64,000 nucleotides of DNA from JBBECE01 sp040881985 (GTDB lineage Bacteria; Pseudomonadota; Alphaproteobacteria; Rhizobiales; Devosiaceae), in contig JBBECE010000014.1 in the NCBI GenBank assembly GCA_040881985.1, positions 1 to 64,000 on the forward strand, in the 5' to 3' direction. The translations under genes and the position numbers were made by a program. The notes beneath the pieces were generated by a model. That model saw only the letters and a program-made list of their open reading frames with translations, was not told where the DNA came from and made no database searches. This document shows, in pieces, positions 25,353 to 34,284 of this stretch. Every line of letters begins with the position of its first letter. The stretch's first letter is position 1.

Positions 25353-26663
25353 ATGGCTGACCTGAGGAATGAATTTGTCGGCATCAAATCGCCGAATCCG
25401 TTCTGGCTGGCCTCGGCGCCCCCGACCGACAAGGCCTACAATGTCGAGCGCGCTTTCAAGGCCGGCTGGGGCGGGGTCGTCTGGAAGACGCTTGGAGAGG
25501 AGGGGCCCCCGGTCGTCAATGTCAACGGGCCACGCTACGGGGCGATCTGGGGCGCCGACCGGCGGCTGTTGGGGCTCAACAATATCGAGCTCATCACCGA
25601 CCGGGAGCTGCAGACGAACCTGCGCGAGATCAAGCAGATCAAGAAGCAGTGGCCCGACCGGGCGGTCGTCGTCTCGCTGATGGTGCCGTGCGACGAGGCG
25701 AGCTGGAAGGCGATCCTGAAGCCGGTCGAGGAGACTGGCGCCGACGGGGTCGAGCTGAATTTCGGCTGCCCGCACGGGATGAGCGAGCGCGGCATGGGCT
25801 CGGCGGTCGGGCAAGTGCCCGAATATATCGAGATGGTCGCCCGCTGGTGCAAGGCGAACACCAGAATGCCGGTGATCGTCAAACTCACGCCGAACATCAC
25901 CGATATCCGCAAGCCAGCGACAGCCGCAAAAAAGGGTGGGGCGGACGCCGTCAGCCTCATCAACACGATCAATTCGATCACCGCGGTCGATCTTGACAGC
26001 TTCTCCCCGGAACCTTCGATCGACGGCAAGGGGACGCACGGCGGCTATTGTGGGCCGGCGGTCAAACCGATCGCCCTTTCGATGGTCTCGGAAATCGCCC
26101 GGCATCCCGAAACGCAGGGCTTGCCAATCTCCGGGATCGGCGGCATCACCACCTGGCGGGACGCTGCCGAATTCATCGCTTTGGGCTGCGGCAATGTGCA
26201 GGTCTGCACGGCGGCGATGACCTATGGGTTCAAGATCGTCGAGGAGATCATCACCGGGCTCTCCAACTGGATGGACGAGAAGGGACACCACAGCCTTGAC
26301 GACGTAATCGGGCGTGCGGTGCCGAACGTCACCGACTGGCAGTTCCTCAACCTCAACTATGTCGCCAAGGCGCGGATCAATCAGGATACCTGCATCAGTT
26401 GCGGGCGCTGCCACATTGCCTGCGAGGACGCTTCTCACCAGGCGATTACCTCGGTGGTCAACGGGGTGCGCAAGTTCGAGGTGATCGACGAGGAGTGCGT
26501 CGGTTGCAATCTCTGCGTCAATGTCTGCCCGGTCGAGAACTGCATCATCCTTGAGCCACTGCCGGCCGGCGCGATCGACAAGCGCACCCGCAAGGTGGTC
26601 GAGGCCGGCTACGCCAACTGGACGACGCATCCGAACAATCCGGCGCGGGTCGCCGCGGAGTAG
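25353..26663 (+). CDS. preA: NAD-dependent dihydropyrimidine dehydrogenase subunit PreA
   Basis: A 436-residue catalytic subunit. The dihydroorotate-dehydrogenase-like FMN barrel (about residues 1-310) shows FWLASAPPTDKAYNVERAF, the active-site region ELNFGCPHGM with its Cys, and SGIGGITTWRDA for FMN phosphate. The C-terminus (about 340-400) holds two 4Fe-4S ferredoxin motifs, CISCGRCHIAC and CVGCNLCVNVCP. It pairs with PreT to reduce uracil and thymine. It is followed ten bases later by a DoxX gene. Confidence 0.95.
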   Translation: MADLRNEFVGIKSPNPFWLASAPPTDKAYNVERAFKAGWGGVVWKTLGEEGPPVVNVNGPRYGAIWGADRRLLGLNNIELITDRELQTNLREIKQIKKQWPDRAVVVSLMVPCDEASWKAILKPVEETGADGVELNFGCPHGMSERGMGSAVGQVPEYIEMVARWCKANTRMPVIVKLTPNITDIRKPATAAKKGGADAVSLINTINSITAVDLDSFSPEPSIDGKGTHGGYCGPAVKPIALSMVSEIARHPETQGLPISGIGGITTWRDAAEFIALGCGNVQVCTAAMTYGFKIVEEIITGLSNWMDEKGHHSLDDVIGRAVPNVTDWQFLNLNYVAKARINQDTCISCGRCHIACEDASHQAITSVVNGVRKFEVIDEECVGCNLCVNVCPVENCIILEPLPAGAIDKRTRKVVEAGYANWTTHPNNPARVAAE

Positions 26664-26673
26664 GGGGTCAAAC

Positions 26674-27048
26674 ATGACCATTGGGATGGTGCTGATCGCG
26701 GTAGGGCGCTTTCTGCTCGGCGCCTATTTCGTCTTTTCCGGGGTGCGGAATATTTTCAACTTTGCGACGCACTCGGAAGTCCTGAGCAAGAAGGGCATTC
26801 CCTATCCGCTCCTGGCGTTGCTCGCGGCGCTAGCGGTGATGATCGTCGGCGGAGCGATGGTGGCACTCGGGTTCTGGCCGGCGATCGGGGCGATCGGGCT
26901 CGTCGCCTTCTCCGTCGCGGCGAACCTGCTCTACCACGATTTCTGGAACTATTCGGGCGAGGAGCGGATGTCGCACCTCAACTCGGTGCTGACAAACCTA
27001 GCGCTGATCGGCGGCTTGCTGCTGGTGTTCGCAACCGACTGGCGCTAG
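26674..27048 (+). CDS. DoxX-family membrane protein
   Basis: A 124-residue protein with four hydrophobic segments, fitting the DoxX family: GRFLLGAYFVFSGVRNIFNF near the start, the Gly-rich VMIVGGAMVALGFWPAIG, and YHDFWNY in the third loop. Function in this setting is unknown; DoxX proteins are linked to quinone or thiol chemistry in some systems. The ATG at 26674 follows the preA stop by ten bases, so it belongs to the preTA operon. Its stop overlaps the rutR stop on the other strand in CTAG (27045-27048). Confidence 0.82.
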   Translation: MTIGMVLIAVGRFLLGAYFVFSGVRNIFNFATHSEVLSKKGIPYPLLALLAALAVMIVGGAMVALGFWPAIGAIGLVAFSVAANLLYHDFWNYSGEERMSHLNSVLTNLALIGGLLLVFATDWR

Positions 27049-27683
27049 CGCCTCGGCCTGAGCCCGTCGAGATACAGTCTTTCGAGAAATTCCGCTGCGT
27101 CGTGAAAGCGCCCTTCGCCGCCCCTGCGGGGTCCCAGGACGGCGCGAACCTGGACGTCGAAATCGGCGTAATGCTGAGTCGTCGCCCAGATCGAGAAGAT
27201 CAGGTGGGCGGGGTCGACCCTGGCGAGTCTTCCTTCGGCGACCCAGCCGGAAATGATCTTTGCCTTGCGCTCGACCAGCGCCTTGAGATCGCCTTCCAGC
27301 ATGTCCTTGATGTGCGGGGCTCCTTGCAGGATCTCGTTGGCGAACAGCCGGCTCTCGCGCGGATAGTCGCGGGCCATCTCGAGCTTGCGGCGGATGTAGC
27401 TGCGGATTTCCCCGAGCGGATCGCCGCCCGCTTCGATGCCTTCCAGCGGGGCAAGCCAGGTGTCGAGCAACCGCGCGATCAGCGAGCGGTGAATGTCTTC
27501 CTTGGAGGCGAAATAATACAAAAGGTTCGGCTTCGACATGCCGGCCGCCTCGGCGATCTGGTCGATGGTCGAGCCGCGGAAACCGTGCACCGAAAAGACA
27601 TCGAGCGCGGCCTCGAGGATGAGGTCGTGCTTCTCGCGCTGGATGCGGGTCAAGCGGGGGGAGCCCTCCGCCTCGATGCTCAT
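27045..27683 (-). CDS. rutR: TetR-family repressor, RutR type (pyrimidine utilisation)
   Basis: A 212-residue regulator. The helix-turn-helix region FRGSTIDQIAEAAGMSKPN followed by LLYYF is almost the RutR pattern known from E. coli, and the C-terminal ligand part is RutR-like (ESRLFANEILQGAPH). RutR binds uracil or thymine and then leaves DNA. I chose the ATG at 27683 (MSIEAEGSPRLTR), which matches the usual N-terminus; a start at 27761 would add an unlikely 26-residue tail over the promoter region. It lies inside the pyrimidine cluster, tail-to-tail with DoxX and divergent from the aminotransferase operon. Confidence 0.88.
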   Translation of the reverse strand: MSIEAEGSPRLTRIQREKHDLILEAALDVFSVHGFRGSTIDQIAEAAGMSKPNLLYYFASKEDIHRSLIARLLDTWLAPLEGIEAGGDPLGEIRSYIRRKLEMARDYPRESRLFANEILQGAPHIKDMLEGDLKALVERKAKIISGWVAEGRLARVDPAHLIFSIWATTQHYADFDVQVRAVLGPRRGGEGRFHDAAEFLERLYLDGLRPRR

Positions 27684-27744
27684 TGTCCGGCTTCTCCCTG
27701 ACGCAGCCCAAGGGTCAAGTTTCGCCTTGATCGGCGGGGGCGGC

Positions 27745-27784
27745 GTGTTACGTTTTTCCAACCGGTCAAAAATCTGCGTAACAC
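27745..27784. promoter_or_regulatory. 40-bp dyad with RutR-like core between rutR and the aminotransferase operon
   Basis: Perfect 8-base arms GTGTTACG (27745-27752) and CGTAACAC (27777-27784) flank a core. The 16 bases 27754-27769 read on the minus strand as TTGACCGGTTGGAAAA, matching the E. coli RutR consensus TTGACCAnnTGGTCAA at 11 of 14 fixed positions. It lies between the divergent start codons (27683 and 27849), the best place for an operator controlling both. Confidence 0.6.
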
Positions 27785-27848
27785 ACTAGACGTGCTAAAC
27801 CCAAGCACGCAAGAACCGGTGTTCAAGGGCTACGGGGAGAGACGGGGC

Positions 27849-29177
27849 ATGTCCAACCGGCAGAATGTCGCGCCGAACGATTTGCGTGCCTTCTGGATGC
27901 CGTTCACGGCGAACCGGCAGTTCAAGAAGGCGCCGCGGATGTTCGTGGCGGCCAAGGACATGCATTATATCGCTTCGGACGGGCGCAAGGTGCTCGACGG
28001 CACGGCCGGGCTCTGGTGCGTCAATGCCGGCCATTGCCGGCCGAAGATCACCGAGGCGATCCAGCGCCAGGCGGCCGAGCTCGATTATGCCCCGGCCTTC
28101 CAGATGGGGCACCCCAAGGCGTTCGAGCTCGCCAACCGGCTGGTCGATATCGCGCCCAAAGGGCTCGACCACGTGTTCTTCACCAATTCCGGTTCGGAAT
28201 CGGTCGAAACCGCGCTAAAAATCGCGCTCGCCTATCACCGGGTAAAGGGCGAGGGCGCGCGCTTCCGGCTGATCGGGCGAGAGCGCGCCTATCACGGCGT
28301 CAATTTCGGCGGCATCTCGGTCGGCGGCATATTGGGTGTGCGGAAGATGTTCGGCGCGATGATGACGGGGGTCGATCATTTACCGCATACGCATCTGCCG
28401 GAAAAGAACGCCTTCACGCGTGGCGAGCCGGTGCATGGGGTCGAGCTAGCCGACGCCTTCGAGCGGATCGTCGCGCTGCACGACGCCTCGACCATCGCGG
28501 CGCTGATCGTCGAGCCGGTGGCGGGCTCGACGGGGGTACTGATTCCGCCCCGGGGTTACCTCAAAAAGCTGAGGGAGATCTGCGACATATACGGCATTCT
28601 GCTGATTTTCGATGAAGTCATCACCGGCTATGGGCGGTTGGGGACCCCGTTCGGCTCGGAATATTTCGGGGTCATCCCCGATATCATGGTCACCGCCAAG
28701 GGGCTGACCAACGGGGTGATCCCGATGGGGGCGGTGTTCGTCAAGTCCGAAATCCACGACGCCTTCATGACCGGGCCGGAGCATGTGATCGAGTTCATGC
28801 ATGGCTATACCTATTCGGGCAATCCGATCGCCGCGGCGGCGGGGCTCGCCACGCTCGAGACCTATGCCGAAGAAGGGCTGCTGACCCGCGGGGCGGAGCT
28901 GGCCCCCTATTGGGAAGATGCGCTGCATTCCCTGAAAGGCGCGCCGCACGTCATGGATATCCGTAATCTCGGGCTGGTCGGGGCGATCGAGCTCGAGCCG
29001 ATTGCCGGGGCGCCTGCAAAACGCGCCTTCTCGGCTTTCGTGAAGGCGTTCGAGAGCGGATTCCTGATCCGTACTACCGGCGATATCATCGCGCTCTCGC
29101 CGCCCTTAATCGCGCAAAAGTCGCATATCGACGAGCTGATTGGCGCGATCGGCGGGATTTTGCGGGAGGTCGACTGA
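27849..29177 (+). CDS. Class III omega-aminotransferase, beta-alanine/pyruvate type
   Basis: A 442-residue PLP enzyme. It has the N-terminal FWMPFTANRQFKKAPR typical of beta-alanine:pyruvate aminotransferases, FFTNSGSESVETALK for PLP phosphate, FDEVITGYGRLG with the ring-binding Asp, and the Schiff-base Lys284 in VTAKGLTNG. In this operon it would turn beta-alanine or beta-aminoisobutyrate into malonate or methylmalonate semialdehyde. The ATG at 27849 has GGGGAGAGACGGGG ahead; an in-frame upstream start at 27792 would run over the operator. mmsA follows after one base. Confidence 0.9.
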   Translation: MSNRQNVAPNDLRAFWMPFTANRQFKKAPRMFVAAKDMHYIASDGRKVLDGTAGLWCVNAGHCRPKITEAIQRQAAELDYAPAFQMGHPKAFELANRLVDIAPKGLDHVFFTNSGSESVETALKIALAYHRVKGEGARFRLIGRERAYHGVNFGGISVGGILGVRKMFGAMMTGVDHLPHTHLPEKNAFTRGEPVHGVELADAFERIVALHDASTIAALIVEPVAGSTGVLIPPRGYLKKLREICDIYGILLIFDEVITGYGRLGTPFGSEYFGVIPDIMVTAKGLTNGVIPMGAVFVKSEIHDAFMTGPEHVIEFMHGYTYSGNPIAAAAGLATLETYAEEGLLTRGAELAPYWEDALHSLKGAPHVMDIRNLGLVGAIELEPIAGAPAKRAFSAFVKAFESGFLIRTTGDIIALSPPLIAQKSHIDELIGAIGGILREVD

Positions 29178-29178
29178 C

Positions 29179-30705
29179 ATGAACGTCCAGCGAAAGACCG
29201 GGTCCGGCATCGAAGTGATCGAGAACGCTGTCGGGGGCAAGCGCCTCGTCTCGGCCTCGATAAGACGTTCGTCGGTCTTCAATCCGGCGACCGGCGAGCA
29301 AATCGCCGAACTGCCGCTATCGACCAATGCCGAGATTGACGCGGCGGTCGCGGTGGCGAAGGCGGCTGCGCCGGCCTGGGGCCGCACTCCGCCGGCCAAG
29401 CGGGCGCGGATCATGTTTCGCTTCTACGAATTGCTGAACGCCAACCTCGACGATCTGGCCAAGACCCTCTCGCGCGAGCACGGCAAGACCCATGCCGATG
29501 CGCTGGGTGAGATCGCTCGCGGGCTTGAAGTCATCGAATATGCCTGCGGCATTCCGCAGCTTTTGAAGGGCGAGTTCTCGCGAAATGTCGGGCCGGAAAT
29601 CGACACTTATTCGCAGCGCCAACCGCTCGGTGTCGCCGCCGGGATCACGCCGTTCAATTTTCCGGCGATGGTGCCGATGTGGATGTATCCGATGGCCATC
29701 GCCTGCGGGAACACCTTCATTCTTAAGCCCTCCGAGCGCGATCCGTCAGCGTCACTGTTCTGCTGGGATCTGTTCCAGAAGGCCGGGCTGCCGAACGGCG
29801 TGTTCAATATCGTCCATGGCGACAAGGAGGCGGTCGACGCCATCCTCGATCATCCGGACATCAAAGCGGTGAGCTTCGTCGGCTCGACCCCGATCGCCGA
29901 ATATGTCTATCGGCGCGGCACCACGGCGGGCAAGCGGGTGCAGGCGCTCGGCGGGGCCAAGAATCATATGGTGATCATGCCGGATGCCGATATGGACCAG
30001 GCGGCGGACGCACTGATGGGGGCGGGATATGGCTCGGCGGGCGAGCGGTGCATGGCGATTTCGGTGGCGGTGCCGGTCGGCGAGGAGACCGGCAACCGGC
30101 TCATCGCCAAGCTCAAGCCGCGCGTCGAAGCGCTGAAGATCGGCCCCTCGACCGACAGCGCCGCCGACATGGGTCCGTTGATCACCGGCGAGGCGCAGAA
30201 GCGCGTGCTCGGCTATATCGACAAGGGGATCGAAGAAGGCGCCGAGCTCGTGGTCGACGGCCGCGGCTTCAAGCTGCAGGGGTATGAGAAGGGCTATTTC
30301 GTCGGCGGGACGCTGTTCGATCGGGTGACAACCGATATGTCAATTTACAAGGACGAGATTTTCGGGCCGGTCCTCTGCGTGGCGCGGGCTGAGACGTATG
30401 GGGAAGCGGTCGAGATGATCAACCGCCACCAGTACGGCAACGGCACGGCGATCTTCACCCGCGACGGCGATGCGGCGCGGGCCTTCGCCGACCAGATCGA
30501 GGTCGGCATGGTCGGGGTCAATGTGCCGATCCCGGTGCCAGTCGCCTATCATTCCTTCGGCGGCTGGAAGCGGAGCCTCTTCGGCGATCATTCGATCTAT
30601 GGGCCGGAAGGCGTGCATTTCTACACGCGCCTGAAAACCACGACGACGCGCTGGCCGGCGGGCATTCGTGAAGGCGCGGAGTTCACCTTTCCGAATATGG
30701 AGTGA
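29179..30705 (+). CDS. mmsA: CoA-acylating methylmalonate-semialdehyde dehydrogenase
   Basis: A 508-residue aldehyde dehydrogenase. Family marks are PFNFPAMVPMWMYP (cofactor region), FVGSTPIAEYVY, GAKNHMVIMPDAD and the catalytic Cys291 in GERCMAIS. GAKNH, where ordinary aldehyde dehydrogenases have a Glu motif, is the hallmark of the CoA-dependent MmsA/IolA group. It would convert malonate semialdehyde to acetyl-CoA and methylmalonate semialdehyde to propionyl-CoA with CO2 release, finishing uracil and thymine breakdown. Start ATG 29179 lies one base after the aminotransferase stop. Confidence 0.93.
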   Translation: MNVQRKTGSGIEVIENAVGGKRLVSASIRRSSVFNPATGEQIAELPLSTNAEIDAAVAVAKAAAPAWGRTPPAKRARIMFRFYELLNANLDDLAKTLSREHGKTHADALGEIARGLEVIEYACGIPQLLKGEFSRNVGPEIDTYSQRQPLGVAAGITPFNFPAMVPMWMYPMAIACGNTFILKPSERDPSASLFCWDLFQKAGLPNGVFNIVHGDKEAVDAILDHPDIKAVSFVGSTPIAEYVYRRGTTAGKRVQALGGAKNHMVIMPDADMDQAADALMGAGYGSAGERCMAISVAVPVGEETGNRLIAKLKPRVEALKIGPSTDSAADMGPLITGEAQKRVLGYIDKGIEEGAELVVDGRGFKLQGYEKGYFVGGTLFDRVTTDMSIYKDEIFGPVLCVARAETYGEAVEMINRHQYGNGTAIFTRDGDAARAFADQIEVGMVGVNVPIPVPVAYHSFGGWKRSLFGDHSIYGPEGVHFYTRLKTTTTRWPAGIREGAEFTFPNME

Positions 30706-30762
30706 GGCCGAAAGCGGACGCCTGCGGAGAGGCAAGGCGCTGCAAGTACGGGGGATGAGTGG

Positions 30763-32013
30763 ATGGCGGCAGCGGGCGAAAATCTCCGGATCAATGGCGA
30801 ACGGCTCTGGGAGTCGATCCATGAGATGGCGAAGATCGGTCCGGGTGTGGCCGGTGGCAGCAATCGCCAGACCCTGACCGACGCCGACAGCGAAGGCCGC
30901 CATCTTTTCAAGCGCTGGTGCGAGGTGGCGGGCCTGACGCTCGGCGTCGACCGGATGGGCACCATGTTTGCGCGGCGCGAAGGCACCGATCCTAAAGCGC
31001 TGCCCGTCTATGTCGGCTCGCATCTCGACACCCAGCCGACCGGCGGACGTTATGACGGTGTGCTTGGCGTGTTGAGCGCGCTCGAGCTGGTGCGCACGCT
31101 CAACGATCTCGACGTCAGGACGAAACACCCAATCGTCGTCACCAACTGGACCAATGAGGAGGGGACCCGCTTCGCGCCGGCGATGCTGGCGTCGGGCGTG
31201 TTCGCGGGTGTGCACGAGCTGGAATGGGCGCATCAGCGCACCGACGCCAAGGGGCTGAAATTTGGCGATGAGCTGAAGCGCATCGGTTGGATGGGCGAGG
31301 AGAAGGTCGGCGCGCGCAAGATGCGCGCCTTCTTCGAGCTGCATATCGAGCAGGGACCGGTCCTCGAGGCCGAAGGCAAGGACATCGGCGTCGTCACGCA
31401 TGGGCAGGGCCTTCGCTGGATCGAATGCACGGTAACGGGCAGGGAAAGCCACACCGGTTCGACCCCGATGAAGATGCGCAAGAACGCCGGGCGCGGGTTG
31501 GCGCAGATCACCGAGCTGGTACACGAGATCGCCATGACGCACCAGCCGAACGCAGTCGGCGCCATCGGGCATATCGACGTTTATCCCAACTCGCGCAACA
31601 TCATCCCCGGCAAGGCGGTTTTCACTGTCGATTTCCGCTCGCATGTCCTCGACACGCTCAATGCGCTGGTCGCCGAGCTGGAGGCAAGGGTGCCGAAGCT
31701 CTGCGCGGCCCTGGGCGTGGATTTTTCGAGCCAGGTTGTCGGACAATTCGACCCGCCGGCCTTCGATCCGGATTGCGTCGCCGCGGTCAGGCGCGCCGCC
31801 GACAGGCTCGGCTATTCGCACCGTGACATCGTTTCAGGGGCGGGACACGACGCGTGCTGGATCAACCGGGTGGCGCCGACCGCGATGGTGATGTGCCCCT
31901 GCGTTAACGGACTTTCCCACAACGAGGCCGAGGACATTTCTAAGGAATGGGCCAGTGCCGGCGCCAATGTGCTGATGCACGCGGTGCTGGAGACGGCGGA
32001 AATCGTGGAGTGA
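30763..32013 (+). CDS. pydC: Beta-ureidopropionase / N-carbamoyl-amino-acid hydrolase (M20 type)
   Basis: A 416-residue zinc amidohydrolase. Metal ligands appear in YVGSHLDTQPTGGRYDG (His, Asp), NWTNEEGTRF (Glu), ELHIEQGPVLE (His) and near the end LSHNEAED (His). GAGHDACWI and NIIPGKAVFTVDFR are typical of carbamoylases of this type. It should split N-carbamoyl-beta-alanine into beta-alanine, CO2 and ammonia. Its place before dihydropyrimidinase in the operon supports this over allantoate hydrolase. The ATG at 30763 is preceded by GGGGATGAG; it starts 57 bases after mmsA. Confidence 0.9.
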   Translation: MAAAGENLRINGERLWESIHEMAKIGPGVAGGSNRQTLTDADSEGRHLFKRWCEVAGLTLGVDRMGTMFARREGTDPKALPVYVGSHLDTQPTGGRYDGVLGVLSALELVRTLNDLDVRTKHPIVVTNWTNEEGTRFAPAMLASGVFAGVHELEWAHQRTDAKGLKFGDELKRIGWMGEEKVGARKMRAFFELHIEQGPVLEAEGKDIGVVTHGQGLRWIECTVTGRESHTGSTPMKMRKNAGRGLAQITELVHEIAMTHQPNAVGAIGHIDVYPNSRNIIPGKAVFTVDFRSHVLDTLNALVAELEARVPKLCAALGVDFSSQVVGQFDPPAFDPDCVAAVRRAADRLGYSHRDIVSGAGHDACWINRVAPTAMVMCPCVNGLSHNEAEDISKEWASAGANVLMHAVLETAEIVE

Positions 32014-32017
32014 ACCT

Positions 32018-33472
32018 ATGACCACTCTCATCAAAGGCGGCACGCTGGTGACCGCCGACCGGACGTGGAAAGCCGATGTGCTGATCGACGGCGGTAAGAT
32101 CGCCGCGGTCGGCGCCAACCTGAAGGGCCACACCGTGCTCGACGCCACCGGCTGCTTTGTGATGCCGGGGGGCGTCGACCCGCACACACATTTGGAGATG
32201 CCCTTCATGGGCACCTATTCGTCCGACGATTTCGAAAGCGGCACACGCGCAGCACTCAGCGGCGGTACGACCATGGTCGTCGATTTCGCGCTGCCTTCGC
32301 CAAACCAGTCGCTGCTTGATGCCTTGTCCATGTGGCACAACAAGACGGCGCGGGCGAATTGCGATTTCTCGTTTCACATGGCGATCACCTGGTGGAGCAA
32401 ACAGGTGTTCGACGAGATGGCGATAATCGTGCGCGAGAAGGGCATCAACACCTTCAAGCATTTCATGGCCTACAAGGGCGCGCTGATGGTCGACGACGAC
32501 GAAATGTTCTCGTCGTTCCAGCGTTGCGCCGAGCTCGGCGCGCTGCCTTTGGTGCATGCCGAAAATGGCGATGTCGTCGCGCAATTGCAGGCAAAGCTTT
32601 TGGCCGCGGGCAATAATGGCCCGGAGGCGCACGCCTATTCTCGACCGCCCGAGGTTGAGGGCGAAGCGACCAACCGTGCGATCATGATCGCCGACATGGC
32701 CGGCGTACCGCTCTATGTGGTGCACACGTCGTCCGAGCAGGCGCATGAAGCTATTCGCCGGGCGCGGCAGAAAGGCATGCGCGTTTATGGTGAGCCGCTG
32801 ATCCAGCATTTGACGCTCGACGACAGCGAATATGCCAACAAGGATTGGGACCATGCGGCGCGGCGCGTCATGTCGCCGCCGTTTCGCGACAAGCGGCACC
32901 AGGATTCGCTGTGGGCCGGTCTGCAATCGGGTTCGCTGCAGGTAGTGGCGACCGACCATTGCGCCTTCACCACCGAACAGAAGCGCATGGGCGTCGGCAA
33001 TTTCGTGAAAATCCCGAACGGCACCGGCGGACTCGAGGATCGGATGCCGATGCTCTGGACCTACGGGGTCACTACCGGGCGGCTGACGATGAACGAATTC
33101 GTGGCGGTGACCTCGACCAACATCGCGAAAATCCTCAACATCTATCCGAAGAAGGGCGCGATCGTCGAAGGCGCGGACGCCGATCTCGTCGTCTGGGACC
33201 CGAAACGCGAAAAGACGATCTCGGCCAAGACCCAGCAATCGTCCATCGACTACAATGTCTTTGAGGGCAAGAAGGTCAAGGGCCTGCCGCGGTTCACACT
33301 GAGCCGCGGCGTGGTGGCGATCGAGGAAGGAAAGATCAAGACCAAGGAGGGCCACGGCCAGTTCGTCAGTCGTGAGCCGTTCGGCGCCGTCAACAAGGCG
33401 CTGTCGCAATGGAAGGCCGCCACCGCACCCCGCAAGGTCGAACGCACGGGCATCCCGATGAGCGGGGTCTAG
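32018..33472 (+). CDS. pydB: Dihydropyrimidinase
   Basis: A 484-residue cyclic amidohydrolase. The metal site is complete: GGVDPHTHLEMPF (two His), carboxylated Lys153 in FMAYKGAL, His in PLVHAENGD and in YVVHTSSEQA, and Asp in VATDHCAF. NGTGGLEDRMPMLW is the substrate-loop signature. It opens dihydrouracil or dihydrothymine to the N-carbamoyl-beta-amino acid. It starts four bases after the ureidopropionase stop and is followed after six bases by the ABC transporter ATPase, so enzymes and transporter form one transcript. Confidence 0.95.
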   Translation: MTTLIKGGTLVTADRTWKADVLIDGGKIAAVGANLKGHTVLDATGCFVMPGGVDPHTHLEMPFMGTYSSDDFESGTRAALSGGTTMVVDFALPSPNQSLLDALSMWHNKTARANCDFSFHMAITWWSKQVFDEMAIIVREKGINTFKHFMAYKGALMVDDDEMFSSFQRCAELGALPLVHAENGDVVAQLQAKLLAAGNNGPEAHAYSRPPEVEGEATNRAIMIADMAGVPLYVVHTSSEQAHEAIRRARQKGMRVYGEPLIQHLTLDDSEYANKDWDHAARRVMSPPFRDKRHQDSLWAGLQSGSLQVVATDHCAFTTEQKRMGVGNFVKIPNGTGGLEDRMPMLWTYGVTTGRLTMNEFVAVTSTNIAKILNIYPKKGAIVEGADADLVVWDPKREKTISAKTQQSSIDYNVFEGKKVKGLPRFTLSRGVVAIEEGKIKTKEGHGQFVSREPFGAVNKALSQWKAATAPRKVERTGIPMSGV

Positions 33473-33478
33473 TGCGCG

Positions 33479-34282
33479 ATGCTGAAGCGCGCGGATCCGG
33501 CGACCGGGCCCGTCGTTGCGGCAAAGAATGTCTCACTGGTTTTCCAGACCAATGACGGACCGGTCAACGCGCTGAGCGATGTCAATCTTGAAATCCGCAA
33601 GGGCGAGTTCATCTCCTTCATAGGTCCTTCAGGCTGCGGCAAAACGACGTTGCTGCGGGTCATCGCCGACCTCGAGCAACCGACAGAAGGCGAGATTCTC
33701 GTCAACGGCACGACCTCTGCCATTGCCCGGGCCAACCGCGCCTATGGCTATGTGTTCCAGGCACCGGCGCTTTTGCCGTGGCGCACGGTCGACCGCAATG
33801 TGGCGCTCCCACTTGAAGTCATGGGTCATTCCAAAGCCGAACGGGCCGAGCGCGTCGCGCGCACTCTAAAACTCGTCAATCTCGACGGTTTTGAGAGGAA
33901 GTTTCCCTGGCAATTGTCCGGCGGCATGCAGCAGCGCGTCTCCATCGCCCGCGCCTTGGCGTTCGATGCCGACCTGCTGCTGATGGACGAGCCGTTCGGG
34001 GCGCTCGACGAAATCGTCCGCGACCATCTCAACGCGCAGCTGCTCAAGCTCTGGGCCGCGACGCAGAAGACTATCGCCTTCGTCACCCATTCAATTCCTG
34101 AGGCGGTTTATCTGTCGACCCGCATCGTCGTCATGTCGCCGCGGCCGGGCAGGGTGATCGACGTGATCGATTCCCCGCTCGGGACATAGCGGCCGCTCGA
34201 CATTCGCGAGACGCCGGAATTTCTGGAGGTGGCGCTGCGGGTGCGCGAGGGCCTGAAGGCCGGCCACAGTTACGAGGAGTAG
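33479..34282 (+). CDS. NitT/TauT-type ABC transporter ATPase with in-frame amber codon near the C-terminus
   Basis: The frame codes 236 residues to a TAG at 34187-34189. Walker A is GPSGCGKTT, the Q-loop VFQAPALLPW, the signature LSGGMQQR and Walker B LLLMDEPFGALDE, so the ATPase core is complete. Immediately after the TAG the same frame stays open for 30 codons and reads RPLDIRETPEFLEVALRVR then EGLKAGHSYEE to a second TAG at 34280-34282, a tail typical of this subfamily. So the amber truncates about 30 residues that look conserved. The next gene starts two bases after the second stop, where the ancestral end evidently lay. The shortened ATPase could still work. It is probably the energy subunit for pyrimidine or precursor uptake. 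Confidence 0.85.
34187..34189 (+). other. In-frame amber codon in ABC transporter ATPase
   Basis: TAG interrupts an otherwise continuous frame after SPLGT and before RPLDIRE. The next base is C. A family-typical C-terminal tail follows in the same frame up to 34282. Confidence 0.85.
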
Positions 34283-34284
34283 CG

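Noticed and set aside
24009..26681. An 890-residue open frame on the minus strand
   Set aside because: It lies opposite preT and preA, shows no family motif and comes from the codon bias of GC-rich genes. Similar mirror frames at 13677-15038, 31940-33409, 45746-47218 and 50515-51774 are rejected for the same reason.
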